Assembly (NCBI GenBank): GCA_021787845.1
Contig: JAJYLH010000039.1
Coordinates: 1-55,979, forward strand
DNA: 55,979 nt
Direction: 5' to 3'
From: Myxococcales bacterium
GTDB taxonomy: Bacteria > Myxococcota > Myxococcia > Myxococcales > JAJYLH01
Positions within the stretch are counted from its first letter, which is position 1, and every line of letters starts with the position of its first letter. Shown here piece after piece: positions 1-10,368 of the stretch. Made by a program: the position numbers and the translations under genes. A model generated the notes under the pieces. It was given only the letters and a program-made list of their open reading frames with translations. It was not told where the DNA came from and ran no database searches.

Positions 1-230
1 CTGTTCCCGGCCGTTCGCACCCTGTTCCCGGCCGTTCGCACCCTGTTCCCGGCCGTTCGCACCCTGTTCCCGGCCGTTCGCACCCTGTTCCCGGCCGTTG
101 GCACCCTGTTCCCGACCATTCGCACCCGTTCCCGACCGTTCGCACCCTGTTCCCGGCCGTTCGCACCCTGTTCCCGGCCGTTCGCACCCTGTTCCCGACC
201 GTTCGCACCCTGTTCCCGACCGTTCGCACC
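1..230. repeat. 21-bp tandem repeat, about 11 copies
   Basis: A 21-bp unit reading CTGTTCCCGGCCGTTCGCAC plus one C is repeated head to tail from the first base of the window to about position 230. Later copies drift: GGCC becomes GACC, and one copy has TTGGC. The array runs off the left edge, so its full length is unknown. The unit is a multiple of three, so frames stay open through it, but nothing suggests translation. Confidence 0.9.
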
Positions 231-665
231 TCGTCGGCCTCGGCTCGCGCCCGGTGGAAGGCGATTCGCACTTGCCGCTAAGCGCATCCACCCGGCCCGA
301 GCCGCGTCCGCTCGGTGCGGCGAACGAGCTGGGCGGAGAGCCGCGACCTCCCCCGGCCCGGGTGGTCTTCGGCATCAAGGGATCCCGACCGAGCTTGCCC
401 GGCTGGTGAAGGCGCGAGACGAAGGGCAGAAGATCCATACGATGATCGACCGTTTCCTCCTCGGCTGGTCGGCGACGACAGCGCCCTGCCCCCACTCTTG
501 GACAGAACCGATACCCTCCCTCGCCCGGGAGCGATGCCGACCACGACCGCCAGCGACTCCCACCGCGACGCCACCGAGGACTGATCGCACACCCGGGCCG
601 CTTGGGCTTCTCACGTGTCGTGCCGTGTCCGAGGGGTGTGCTACAAGGCCGGTGGTGTTTTCGAG
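231..665. other. Intergenic, no convincing gene
   Basis: No ORF here has a convincing start, ribosome site and protein-like composition together. One stretch at about 379-480 on the plus strand reads like coding sequence (GIPTELARLVKARDEGQKI, then HTMIDRFLLG) but has no proper start and soon turns into Pro/Arg-rich low-complexity sequence. It may be the remnant of a decayed gene. Confidence 0.4.
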
Positions 666-3600
666 ATGCCCATGACCCCGGCCCAACTACTCGCTTTCTT
701 GCGTGCCTACGCGGGCGAGGTTCGGCGCATTCGGGCCGACCCGGCCCATCATCCGGAGACGTCGCTCTACCCGCTGCTCCAGACGTTGCTCGAGTCGGTA
801 CTCGCGGCGTTTCGGCAGCACGTCGAGATTCGTTCGCAGCGCCGCGCCGAGGCGCGTAGCGTGCCCGATTTCACGCTGCTCGATCGGCAACATCCCTTCG
901 GGTGGATCGAGGCGAAGGCGCCCGACCATCGCGTCGATGAGCGCCGCCGTTTTCACGACCAGGAGCTCGTGCAGTTCGACCGCTACGCCAAGCTGCCCTC
1001 GGTCGTCTACACGAACTTCCATGAGGCGACGCTCTTCGTCGAGGGGCAGCCGGTCGAGTCGGCGCAGCTCGTCGCCGAATCGGATCTCGCTCCCGAGGGA
1101 CGCGGGTTCGCGGGTCCGAGCGACATCGGGCAGACGCTCCGGTTCTTCGAGCGCGTCGCGTCCTTCGAGCCCCCGCCGATGACGCGACCGGCCGAGGTCG
1201 CGGCCGCGCTCGCCCGACGTGCTCGCCTCGTGCGCGAGGTCGTCACCGAGGTCGTGCGCGAGCAAGCCGAGAATCCGCTGCAAGAGCTCTTCCGCGAGTT
1301 CGAGGACATCCTCTTCAAGTCGCTCTCCGCCGAGCAGTTCGCCGACGCCTACGCGCAGACGCTGACGTACGGGCTCCTGCTCGCGCACGTCTCCCTCGAC
1401 TTCGCTCGGGATGACCGGGCAGGCGTCGGGCTCTCTCTCGATAGCGCACCGAGATTGCTGGAAGACCATCACCGGTTGCTCTCCGGGGCGCTACGCCTGC
1501 TCGGGCAACCAGAACCGGTGCGACTCATCGGCTGGAGCGTCGAGGCGCTCATCGAGACGGTGCGGCGAGTCGATGTCGTCGTCCTCTCCGGCGAGCACGC
1601 GGATGAAGCGCTCCTCTATTTCTACGAACAGTTCCTGGCGGCCTACGACCCGGTGCTGCGCCGGAAGGTCGGTGTCTACTTCACGCCGCCGGAGGTGGTC
1701 GCGTTCCAGGTGCGCGCCTGCGAGGAGCTGCTCGCTTCCGAGCTGGGCATCGACACCGGGTTCGCGTCGGATGGCGTGAATGTCCTCGACCCGGCGACGG
1801 GGACCGGCACCTATCTGCTCGGCATCGTTCGGGAGGTCGCGCGACGCGCACGCGAGGAGCAGGGGCAGGCGGCGGTCCGCGGCGCGCTCGAGTCGCTTGT
1901 GCGGCGCATCTTCGCGTTCGAGCTTCTCGTCGGCCCCTACTCGGTCGCGCGCTGGCGGCTCGGAACGATGTTTCGAAGCGCCGGCGTGACCGCGAGCCCG
2001 CAGGTCGTGCTGACCGACACGCTCGTCCCCGCGACGATGGCCCGCGAAGTGACGCCGCAATTCGGCTTCCTCTCGCGAGCACTCAGCGAGGAGCGGCAAC
2101 GCGCCGACCACCTGAAGCAGGCCGAGTCCATCATGGTGATCCTCGGCAATCCGCCCTACGGCCGCACCAGGCTGAATGCCGACGACGAGCCGGGCGAGGA
2201 GGCCGGCCGCTGGGACTGGATTTGGCGCAAGGTCGACGACTTCCGGCGCGGGCTCCCGCAGGAAGAGCGGGTGAACATCCGCAACCTCGCCGACCGGTAC
2301 GTTCTCTTCTGGCGCTGGGGCTTCTGGAAGCTGCTCGACCCGGAGGCGAGCGGGCCGGGCCGCGGCATCGTCACCTTCATCACGAACCGCAGCTACCTCT
2401 CGGGCGGCGCATTCTCGGAGATGCGTCGGTTCATGCGCGAGAGCTTCGACCGTGTCGACATCGTCGACCTCGGGGGAGACCAGCGGGCCGGCCGCCGGGA
2501 CGATGCGCCCGAGGATCAGAACGTCTTCGAAATCGAGACTGGTGTCGCCATCGCGGTCTGCGTGCGTAAGAGCGAGCGACGTCCCCGCGGGTGCGATGTC
2601 CACTACCGGAGGCTGTGGGGCACGCGAAGCGAGAAGCTCTCTGCGCTCGGCGCGGTTCGCCTCCGACGCGGCTTCGAGCGACCGCCAAGAACCGGTGGCG
2701 ACTCGTTCATCCCGCGGACCGACTCGGCGTTCCACGACTGGCTGCCGCTGCCGGAGCTGTTCGCGCATGGGTTCAGCGGCGTCCAGACCAAGCGCGACAA
2801 GCTGGTTGTCGACGTGCGCCGGGAAGGACTTCATCGGAAGCTGGGGACGCTCGCCCGGATGAATGCGGAGGAGGCGAAGGAGACCTTTCACGAGACTCGC
2901 GACCGGAAGCTGCCGCCGCTGGCAGGCTTTCGGTTTGACGACGATGCCGTCTGCGCCTACGCCTATCGACCGCTGGACCGTCGCGTCATCTATTTGGACG
3001 ACAGGTTCGTCGAATACTCTCGCTCGGCGCTGCGCACGCTTTGGGGCCGAGACAACATCGCGCTGGTGACGTTCCCGCGAAAGCACGGGACGGGGCCGGT
3101 GGCTGTCGTGCACGCCAACTTGCCGGATATCAACTCTTTCAGCTCCGCGCAGGGCACGAGCCGCGTCTTCCCCCTCTGGGACGACGGCATCAAGCTCAGC
3201 CGCCGGCGAGTCTCCAACTTTCGGCCCGAGCGGCTCGATGCGCTACGCGATGCCTACGGCGAGTCCGACCCGAAGGACTTGTTCTACTACCTCTATGGCG
3301 TGCTCCAAGCACCAAGCTACACGAGCCGGTTCAGCGAGGAGCTCCAGCAAAGCTTTCCGCGAGTGCCGTTCCCTCAGGAGCGGACGCTCTACGAGGCCAT
3401 CGCGGCGTTCGGACAAGTGCTGGTCGATCTGCACACGTTCGCGCGGACTCTCCGTCGGGGCGAAGACCCCTGCCGGCTCGATGGCGAGAGCGCGGCGATC
3501 GATCGTGTCCAGTTCGTGCCCGAGGCGGGGCAGGTCGTCCTCGGCGAGGGGCTCGTGCTCACGAACGTGACGCAGCCAATATGGGGTTTCCAGGTGAGCG

Positions 3601-3782
3601 GCTATCCAGTGCTGCGGCGATGGCTCGAGGCGCGGATCGGCCTCGACCTCACGGCCGACGAGATCAACGAGCTTCGAAACGTCGTCCACGCCCTGCGCCG
3701 CACGGTCGAGCTGGGGCCGAGCCTCGATGCGCGTCTCGACGAGCTCGTCCGCGCGCCGCTGCTAGACCTGCAACTTGGTTGA
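666..3782 (+). CDS. Restriction endonuclease-methyltransferase fusion (type IIG / ISP-like)
   Basis: This 1038-residue protein joins a nuclease and an adenine-N6 DNA methyltransferase. The N-terminus carries a PD-(D/E)XK-type pattern (PDFTLLD near residue 65, IEAKA near 80). The methyltransferase core has motif I DPATGTGTYLLG near 375 and motif IV NPPYG near 495. The last 400 residues are probably target recognition. No helicase domain is visible, so it is shorter than classical type ISP enzymes (about 1500 residues) and closer to type IIG organisation. The ATG at 666 or 672 is preferred because the frame upstream is not protein-like; the ribosome site is weak. One polypeptide could both cut and protect DNA. 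No partner subunit is adjacent. Confidence 0.85.
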   Translation: MPMTPAQLLAFLRAYAGEVRRIRADPAHHPETSLYPLLQTLLESVLAAFRQHVEIRSQRRAEARSVPDFTLLDRQHPFGWIEAKAPDHRVDERRRFHDQELVQFDRYAKLPSVVYTNFHEATLFVEGQPVESAQLVAESDLAPEGRGFAGPSDIGQTLRFFERVASFEPPPMTRPAEVAAALARRARLVREVVTEVVREQAENPLQELFREFEDILFKSLSAEQFADAYAQTLTYGLLLAHVSLDFARDDRAGVGLSLDSAPRLLEDHHRLLSGALRLLGQPEPVRLIGWSVEALIETVRRVDVVVLSGEHADEALLYFYEQFLAAYDPVLRRKVGVYFTPPEVVAFQVRACEELLASELGIDTGFASDGVNVLDPATGTGTYLLGIVREVARRAREEQGQAAVRGALESLVRRIFAFELLVGPYSVARWRLGTMFRSAGVTASPQVVLTDTLVPATMAREVTPQFGFLSRALSEERQRADHLKQAESIMVILGNPPYGRTRLNADDEPGEEAGRWDWIWRKVDDFRRGLPQEERVNIRNLADRYVLFWRWGFWKLLDPEASGPGRGIVTFITNRSYLSGGAFSEMRRFMRESFDRVDIVDLGGDQRAGRRDDAPEDQNVFEIETGVAIAVCVRKSERRPRGCDVHYRRLWGTRSEKLSALGAVRLRRGFERPPRTGGDSFIPRTDSAFHDWLPLPELFAHGFSGVQTKRDKLVVDVRREGLHRKLGTLARMNAEEAKETFHETRDRKLPPLAGFRFDDDAVCAYAYRPLDRRVIYLDDRFVEYSRSALRTLWGRDNIALVTFPRKHGTGPVAVVHANLPDINSFSSAQGTSRVFPLWDDGIKLSRRRVSNFRPERLDALRDAYGESDPKDLFYYLYGVLQAPSYTSRFSEELQQSFPRVPFPQERTLYEAIAAFGQVLVDLHTFARTLRRGEDPCRLDGESAAIDRVQFVPEAGQVVLGEGLVLTNVTQPIWGFQVSGYPVLRRWLEARIGLDLTADEINELRNVVHALRRTVELGPSLDARLDELVRAPLLDLQLG

Positions 3783-3824
3783 GAACATAAGCACCGACGA
3801 AGTCGCCAAGGAGGAAGTATCTCG

Positions 3825-4115
3825 ATGAGCCGCCAGCGTGATCCAGGGGTGCCGCCGGCCAACAAGGCGGAGTACTTCAAGCACATTAGATACGAAGTCG
3901 AGATGCTCGCCGCGGTCGCCGAGTTGTTGGCGAGCGGTCTTCCTCAGCAAATGCTTTCGACCGCATTAGGGAAGAACATCCGGGCAGCGCTGCCGCCCTC
4001 CGGCAACGTCCGCATCGTCGCCATCACCGACAAGCAGTTCGGGAAGATGCACGTCGTCGAGGGACAAAAGCGCGTCGATGCCGAGGAGCCGCCCGAACAG
4101 ATCGTGCTTTTGTGA
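3825..4115 (+). CDS. Small hypothetical protein
   Basis: A 96-residue protein with a strong ribosome site (AAGGAGG, about 10 nt before the ATG). Composition is that of a real soluble protein (for example YFKHIRYEVEMLAAVAELL, then FGKMHVVEGQKRVD). There is no signal peptide, membrane segment or motif I recognise. It starts 42 bp after the restriction-methyltransferase and ends about 50 bp before the CRISPR-like array, so it may be co-transcribed with the enzyme. A regulatory or accessory role in that locus is possible but only positional. Confidence 0.7.
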   Translation: MSRQRDPGVPPANKAEYFKHIRYEVEMLAAVAELLASGLPQQMLSTALGKNIRAALPPSGNVRIVAITDKQFGKMHVVEGQKRVDAEEPPEQIVLL

Positions 4116-4134
4116 GCGCCCGAGGTGCCCGACC

Positions 4135-4153
4135 CCCCCGGAACTTCCGGGGG
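4135..4153. terminator. GC-rich hairpin, terminator-like
   Basis: The sequence CCCCCGGAACTTCCGGGGG is a perfect inverted repeat around a central C; as RNA it would form a 7-bp all-GC stem with an AACTT loop. It lies 20 bp after the stop of the 96-residue gene and 14 bp before the first repeat of the array. No T-tract follows, so it is not a classical intrinsic terminator; it could also mark the edge of the array. Confidence 0.45.
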
Positions 4154-4166
4154 ATTCGGGCCAGGT

Positions 4167-4465
4167 AGTGTACCTGAGCGTCGACCTCCTGCGGGATGCA
4201 GCTACACAAGCATCTCGCCTGCGGCCTCGAGTAGTGTACCTGAGCGTCGACCTCCTGCGGGATGCAGCCCAGGGCTCGCCGCAATGAACGGGCGGCTCAG
4301 TGTACCTGAGCGTCGACCTCCTGCGGGATGCAGCCCTACACCGGCGACCGCCTTCCCGGAACGAGTGTACCTGAGCGTCGACCTCCTGCGGGATGCAGCC
4401 GCCGGCCGCCGCTGTCGCGTGGGTCGGCGAGTGTACCTGAGCGTCGACCTCCTGCGGGATGCAGC
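4167..4465. CRISPR. Orphan CRISPR-like array, 5 repeats and 4 spacers
   Basis: Five copies of an identical 36-nt repeat (begins AGTGTACCTG, ends GGGATGCAGC) lie at 4167-4202, 4233-4268, 4299-4334, 4364-4399 and 4430-4465. The four spacers between them are 30, 30, 29 and 30 nt and unrelated to each other. The repeat contains GTCGAC and a short hairpin CTGC-GGGAT-GCAG. Perfect repeats with unique spacers of near-constant size are the hallmark of CRISPR; 36/30 geometry is common in type II and also seen in types V, VI and III. No cas gene is in the window, so transcription direction and type cannot be fixed. No degenerate end repeat is visible. Confidence 0.8.
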
Positions 4466-4739
4466 CCGGATTTCATAGACCCGCCTTTGAAGCCCTATGG
4501 CAGGAGTGGTGCCAACGCCTCCCGTCAGGCCGCGAGGGCATCGCGACAACACTTTGCCAGACACGGAGCGAGCGGCTCAAGTAGAGGAACTTGCCCTCGA
4601 TCGAGTCGTCGTCGGTGGAGTCCCCCGCTCCGCGGGTCAAGGTTCGCATCCTGGTCGGATGAGCACCCGTCAGCAAGATCAGGTATAGAGGACGCGCGCC
4701 GCTCGCGGTCGTCGCGGGCGCCGCCGGAGCCTCGAGCTG
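4466..4739. other. Intergenic between array and helicase gene
   Basis: No clear plus-strand gene. On the minus strand a 58-codon frame (4649 down to 4473) begins with GC3-rich, coding-like codons (MRTLTRGAGDSTDDDSIEGK) but loses that character towards the array. It may be a gene truncated when the array region was acquired. No leader-like AT-rich tract was seen. Confidence 0.3.
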
Positions 4740-7172
<2,433 letters not shown>

Positions 7173-7208
7173 AGACAGCCGGCATGGTTCTGGGTTAGGC
7201 TTCCCACG

Positions 7209-7904
7209 ATGTCGCCGCGTCCGACCGAGCGAGCGCCCATCGATGTTGTCCGCGCCGAGCGCGAAGACCAGGCGCTTCGCCACGAGATCGCGGGCCGACC
7301 CTTGTTCGACGCGCTCGCGCGCTACCACGCCCGGATGGACGCGCTGGTCGCCGAGGCGCTCGGGGGAGCCGCCATCGCCTGCGGTCCGGGCTGCGCGACG
7401 TGTTGCCATCAGCCGCTCCTCGTGAGCTTCCTGGAGCTCGCGGCGATCTTCTTTTCCGACGAGCGTCGCTTCGGCTCCCCCGAGTTCCGACGGGCGCTGA
7501 GCCAATCGAATCGCGCGCTGGCACGATGGAAGAAGGAGGCGGGCGCCGAAGGCGCGGTAGGCGTCGCGCGCCGTCAGTTCGCGTCTCGCGCGCCCTGCGT
7601 CTTGCTTGGCGAAGGCGGACGCTGCACGGCTTACGCCGTCCGGCCCTTTCTTTGTCGCAACGCGGTCGCCGACGCCGTCTGCACCTTTGCGAGCCTCGGC
7701 TCCTACGGCTTTGGCGATCTCGCGGCCCTCGCGCGACGCCTGCGGCAACGGCTCGTCGAAACCTACGCCCTGGAACGGTTCGATCGCCCACCCGTGCGCG
7801 TCGCGACCGCGGTCTTCCACTTGCCCGAAGGGCTCGCCTGGTTCGCCGACCACGCGCCGCGCGGCGAGCTGCGGGCGACCTTTGCTCGCCCGGATGCCCC
7901 CTGA
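7209..7904 (+). CDS. YkgJ-type cysteine-cluster protein
   Basis: A 231-residue soluble protein with the cysteine arrangement of the YkgJ family, thought to bind zinc or an iron-sulfur cluster: CGPGCATCCHQP near residue 60, then APCVLLGEGGRCTAYAVRP and a final FLCR. The cysteines and the short linkers match the family; biochemical function is unknown. It starts 36 bp after the helicase gene with a TTAGGCT box between, so it may have its own promoter. An additional Cys (DAVCTF) follows the cluster. Confidence 0.85.
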   Translation: MSPRPTERAPIDVVRAEREDQALRHEIAGRPLFDALARYHARMDALVAEALGGAAIACGPGCATCCHQPLLVSFLELAAIFFSDERRFGSPEFRRALSQSNRALARWKKEAGAEGAVGVARRQFASRAPCVLLGEGGRCTAYAVRPFLCRNAVADAVCTFASLGSYGFGDLAALARRLRQRLVETYALERFDRPPVRVATAVFHLPEGLAWFADHAPRGELRATFARPDAP

Positions 7905-7947
7905 AAGCGCTGCGTTTCCACCGTTCCTATGCGGTCGACGCACTTGC

Positions 7948-8202
7948 CAGAATGGGAGCCGGACACGTCGGTCTCCGGGTTCATTTTCGGCCGCGGGCTG
8001 TTTCGAATGGGAATCGAAATTGGAGTTGGAGCCGGACACGCCAGTGTTCGGGTGCAGGCAGGGACTTCAAGAACCGTAGAGCGGGGGCTTGCCCCCCGCC
8101 GCACGCTGACGCCGCCCCCAACGGCGGGGGACAAGCCCCCGCCCTACAATCCTCATTCGCGTTGCCGTGCTTGCACCCGGACACTGACGCGTCCGGCTCC
8201 AA
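7948..8202. mobile_element. Palindromic MITE-like element (copy 1)
   Basis: A 177-bp element (8026-8202) is bounded by inverted repeats of about 31 bp: the left arm begins TTGGAGCCGGACAC, the right arm ends GTCCGGCTCCAA. Nested inside is a second inverted pair, GCGGGGGCTTGCCCCCCGCC against GGCGGGGGACAAGCCCCCGC. A second copy in the opposite orientation lies at 55387-55561, and similarity extends left to about 8002. A half copy (GGGAGCCGGACACGTC) sits at about 7950-7970. No transposase is encoded, so any movement needs one supplied from elsewhere. Confidence 0.8.
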
Positions 8203-8250
8203 TTCTGGCAGAGGCCCAACGGATCACGAAGGCCCGACCTGCTCCGCGCT

Positions 8251-8472
8251 ATTAATCGTTGCGCAAGTAGCTGCACCGCAGATGGGACTCAGTAGTGCCG
8301 GCCCTCTGGCCCCGCGTGACGGCGATGTCGCTGGGTGCCGGGCCGGAGGGCCGGCACTACTGGTATTAATCGTTGCGAAAGTATCTGCGCCTCGCATCAT
8401 CAGTCGTGGCACGGGCGTCCCCGCCCGTGTAGCCTTCGTTGTGGTTTTCACAGGCGAGGACGCCTGTGCCAC
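8251..8472. repeat. Composite palindromic repeat cluster
   Basis: Two direct copies of an ATTAATCGTTGCGAAAGTA-like end (8251-8269 with one change, and 8365-8383) flank a perfect 22-bp inverted pair (8291-8312 and 8340-8361, arm starting AGTAGTGCCGGCCC). Next to it, 8406-8472 carries the family GGCACGGGCGTCCCCGCCCGTG with its inverted partner, also found at 52818-52908 and 55644-55717. The 8365-8472 block matches 55603-55719 in the same orientation. It appears non-coding. Confidence 0.75.
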
Positions 8473-8487
8473 GGACGGGCACGGTTC

Positions 8488-9168
8488 CTACTTCTTCGTG
8501 TGCTTCGCGCGGTGGTGTCCTGGCTTCTCGCGAGGCGTCTCGACTCCGGTGACCTCCCCGGTCTTCGGATCGAGCTGCAGGCGAACGTGGGCATGCCTGC
8601 GCAGCGCGCTCGCCGGCACCGACGCCGCGACGGGCAGAATCACCTCGAGCCGATGGCGCTTCGCCGAGTAGGACAGAACGTAGGCGGAGTAGGCGCCGGT
8701 CGCTTCGCTCTTCGGCTTCTTCGCGGATGCGCGCTCGCCCTTGGCGGGCTCGCTCGTGGCTTTCGACGGCGCCGCGGGGGCCTTCTTGGCTGGACTGGCC
8801 GCGGCGTTCGGTCGCTTTGGACCGAGGTCGCGAACGGTGCCGACGAGCGCCGAGATCTCTGCATCCGACAACCGGCCGCCGAAGCCGCTCATCATCTGAT
8901 GGACGCCGTCCTTCGTCCGGTGCACGCCGTCGACGATGGTCTGACGAATCTCCGCGTCGGACACGCTCTTCTGCCAGGCGGCGCTCGTCAGGTCCGCGAT
9001 CTTCATGTGACGCCCCATCGACGTGTCGGCCTTGCCGTCGGCGCCATGGCACATCGCGCACTTGGCCTTCCACGTCGCCTGGGCGCTCGCGCGGGCCCGG
9101 AAGGGGACGAACGACAGCGCGCCGACGACCAGAACGATTCCCAGATTTCGCGCCGAGCTCGGGACCAT
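8488..9168 (-). CDS. Secreted c-type cytochrome
   Basis: A 226-residue exported monohaem cytochrome c. After a hydrophobic signal segment (residues 8-29) comes the haem site CAMCH at 37-41, and the likely distal ligand is a Met in MMSGFGGRLSDAEI. The last third is an Ala/Lys/Pro-rich linker followed by a small C-terminal domain (AYVLSYSAKRHRLEVILPVA) I do not recognise. The ATG at 9168 is chosen because it begins the signal peptide and has AGAGGAG just upstream; the frame stays open further but is not protein-like there. It probably carries electrons in the periplasm. No oxidase or reductase partner is adjacent. Confidence 0.85.
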   Translation of the reverse strand: MVPSSARNLGIVLVVGALSFVPFRARASAQATWKAKCAMCHGADGKADTSMGRHMKIADLTSAAWQKSVSDAEIRQTIVDGVHRTKDGVHQMMSGFGGRLSDAEISALVGTVRDLGPKRPNAAASPAKKAPAAPSKATSEPAKGERASAKKPKSEATGAYSAYVLSYSAKRHRLEVILPVAASVPASALRRHAHVRLQLDPKTGEVTGVETPREKPGHHRAKHTKK

Positions 9169-9390
9169 GGCTTCTCCTCTCGCGCCGCCGCGCGAATGCC
9201 CGCACCGTTGCACGGTTCGAACGCGAACGCAAGTCAAGCGCTCGGCGCGCGCCGGAATCCCTCTCACCCTTTGACATCATCTCCGGCGCAGGTCTTTTCC
9301 GGCTGACGCCCCCCGATGGCGCGGTTGCCGTGGCGTGGCCGGCCGGTTCGTGCTATCCCTCGCGCCCGCGCGTGGACCGCCGGAGGAAGC

Positions 9391-10257
9391 ATGCCGAACG
9401 TGGAGCTGACGCCCCTGCCCGAGTACTCGTCGTTTCGTCGCCTCGCCATCGGCACCTGGCAGACGGCGTACGACCCGTCGATCTACGGGTCGATGGAGCT
9501 GCGGATGGAAAGGGCGCTCGCGTACATCGACGCCTTTCGCAAGCGCACCGGCAAACGGCTGACCCTCACCCACCTGGTCGCGAAGGCCGTCGCGGCCGCG
9601 CTCGCCGCCTGCCCCGAGGCCAACGCCGTTCTCCGCTTCAATCGCATCTGGCTGCGAAAACGCATCGACCTGTCGGTGCTCGTCGTGCAGACCGACGAGG
9701 GCGCCGGCAAGGTCGACCTGGCGGCGTGCACCATCCGCGAGGCCGACAAGAAGACGCTCTACCAGTTCGCGACCGAGGTCGACGAGCAGGTCCGCCGCGT
9801 GCGCGAGCGCAAGGATGCCGCGATGGAGAAGGGCAAGAGCACCGTCGCCAAGATTCCCTTCCTCCTCCTGAACCTGTTCCTCAAGGCGGTCGCGCTGTTC
9901 TCCTACACCTTCAACTGGAACTTGGAGTGGGCCGGGATTCCCAGAGACCCGTTCGGGAGCGCGACGATTACCAACATCGGCAGCCTCGGGCTCGACACCG
10001 GTTTCGTCCCGCTCGTGCCGTACACGCGCGTTCCCATCTTCATCGCGCCGGGCGCCGTCCGCGACGCGCCGGTGGTCGAAAACGGAGCCGTCGTTCCCGG
10101 CAAGGTGATGCGCCTGTGCGCCACCCTCGACCATCGGCTGATCGATGGCTATCACGCGAGCGTCCTGTCGAAGACCGTGCACGACTACCTGGAACGGCCG
10201 TTCGAGCATCTGGACAAGATCGAGGATCTCCCGGCCGCCGCCGACGTCGCGGCGTGA
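9391..10257 (+). CDS. Stand-alone 2-oxoacid dehydrogenase E2-type acyltransferase
   Basis: A 288-residue protein that is essentially only the catalytic (chloramphenicol-acetyltransferase-fold) domain of E2 acyltransferases, with the active-site motif LDHRLIDG near the C-terminus. It lacks the lipoyl and E1/E3-binding domains, so it cannot act as a normal dehydrogenase core on its own; it may transfer acyl groups from CoA to another acceptor. The ATG at 9391 has GGAGGAAGC directly upstream. There are no neighbouring E1 or E3 genes. Substrate unknown. Confidence 0.85.
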   Translation: MPNVELTPLPEYSSFRRLAIGTWQTAYDPSIYGSMELRMERALAYIDAFRKRTGKRLTLTHLVAKAVAAALAACPEANAVLRFNRIWLRKRIDLSVLVVQTDEGAGKVDLAACTIREADKKTLYQFATEVDEQVRRVRERKDAAMEKGKSTVAKIPFLLLNLFLKAVALFSYTFNWNLEWAGIPRDPFGSATITNIGSLGLDTGFVPLVPYTRVPIFIAPGAVRDAPVVENGAVVPGKVMRLCATLDHRLIDGYHASVLSKTVHDYLERPFEHLDKIEDLPAAADVAA

Positions 10258-10317
10258 GCGTCGCCCTCGGTCCGATGGGGCCGAGTGGCGTCAAGCCGAC
10301 AAGCACCCCGGCGACGA

Positions 10318-10345
10318 TTGGCAACGAGCCGAGCAGTGCTACATT
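10318..10345 (+). promoter_or_regulatory. Candidate sigma70-type promoter for the GAF/HD-GYP gene
   Basis: TTGGCA at 10318-10323, a 16-bp spacer and TACATT at 10340-10345 give a good -35/-10 pair. The GTG start lies 24 bp further on with GAGGAGG between, so the leader would be short. Confidence 0.55.
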
Positions 10346-10368
10346 CCCCCGCCGAGGAGGCTTTGGCC

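Noticed and set aside
666-4465. The restriction-methyltransferase as a CRISPR effector for the array
   Set aside because: It has a DNA methyltransferase core and a restriction-type nuclease motif; no RuvC, HNH or HEPN effector features are visible.
4125-4478. ORF encoding repeated VPERRPPAGC peptides
   Set aside because: It merely reads through the CRISPR-like array; spacing of 65-66 nt between repeats lets frames persist. No ribosome site.
4641-4651. GGTTCGCATCC as a tRNA T-loop
   Set aside because: The consensus A is replaced and no acceptor, D or anticodon stems can be formed around it.
8406-8472. Possible CRISPR or attachment site from repeated GGCACGGGCG motifs
   Set aside because: Copies are inverted and irregular, with no spacer structure and no integrase nearby.
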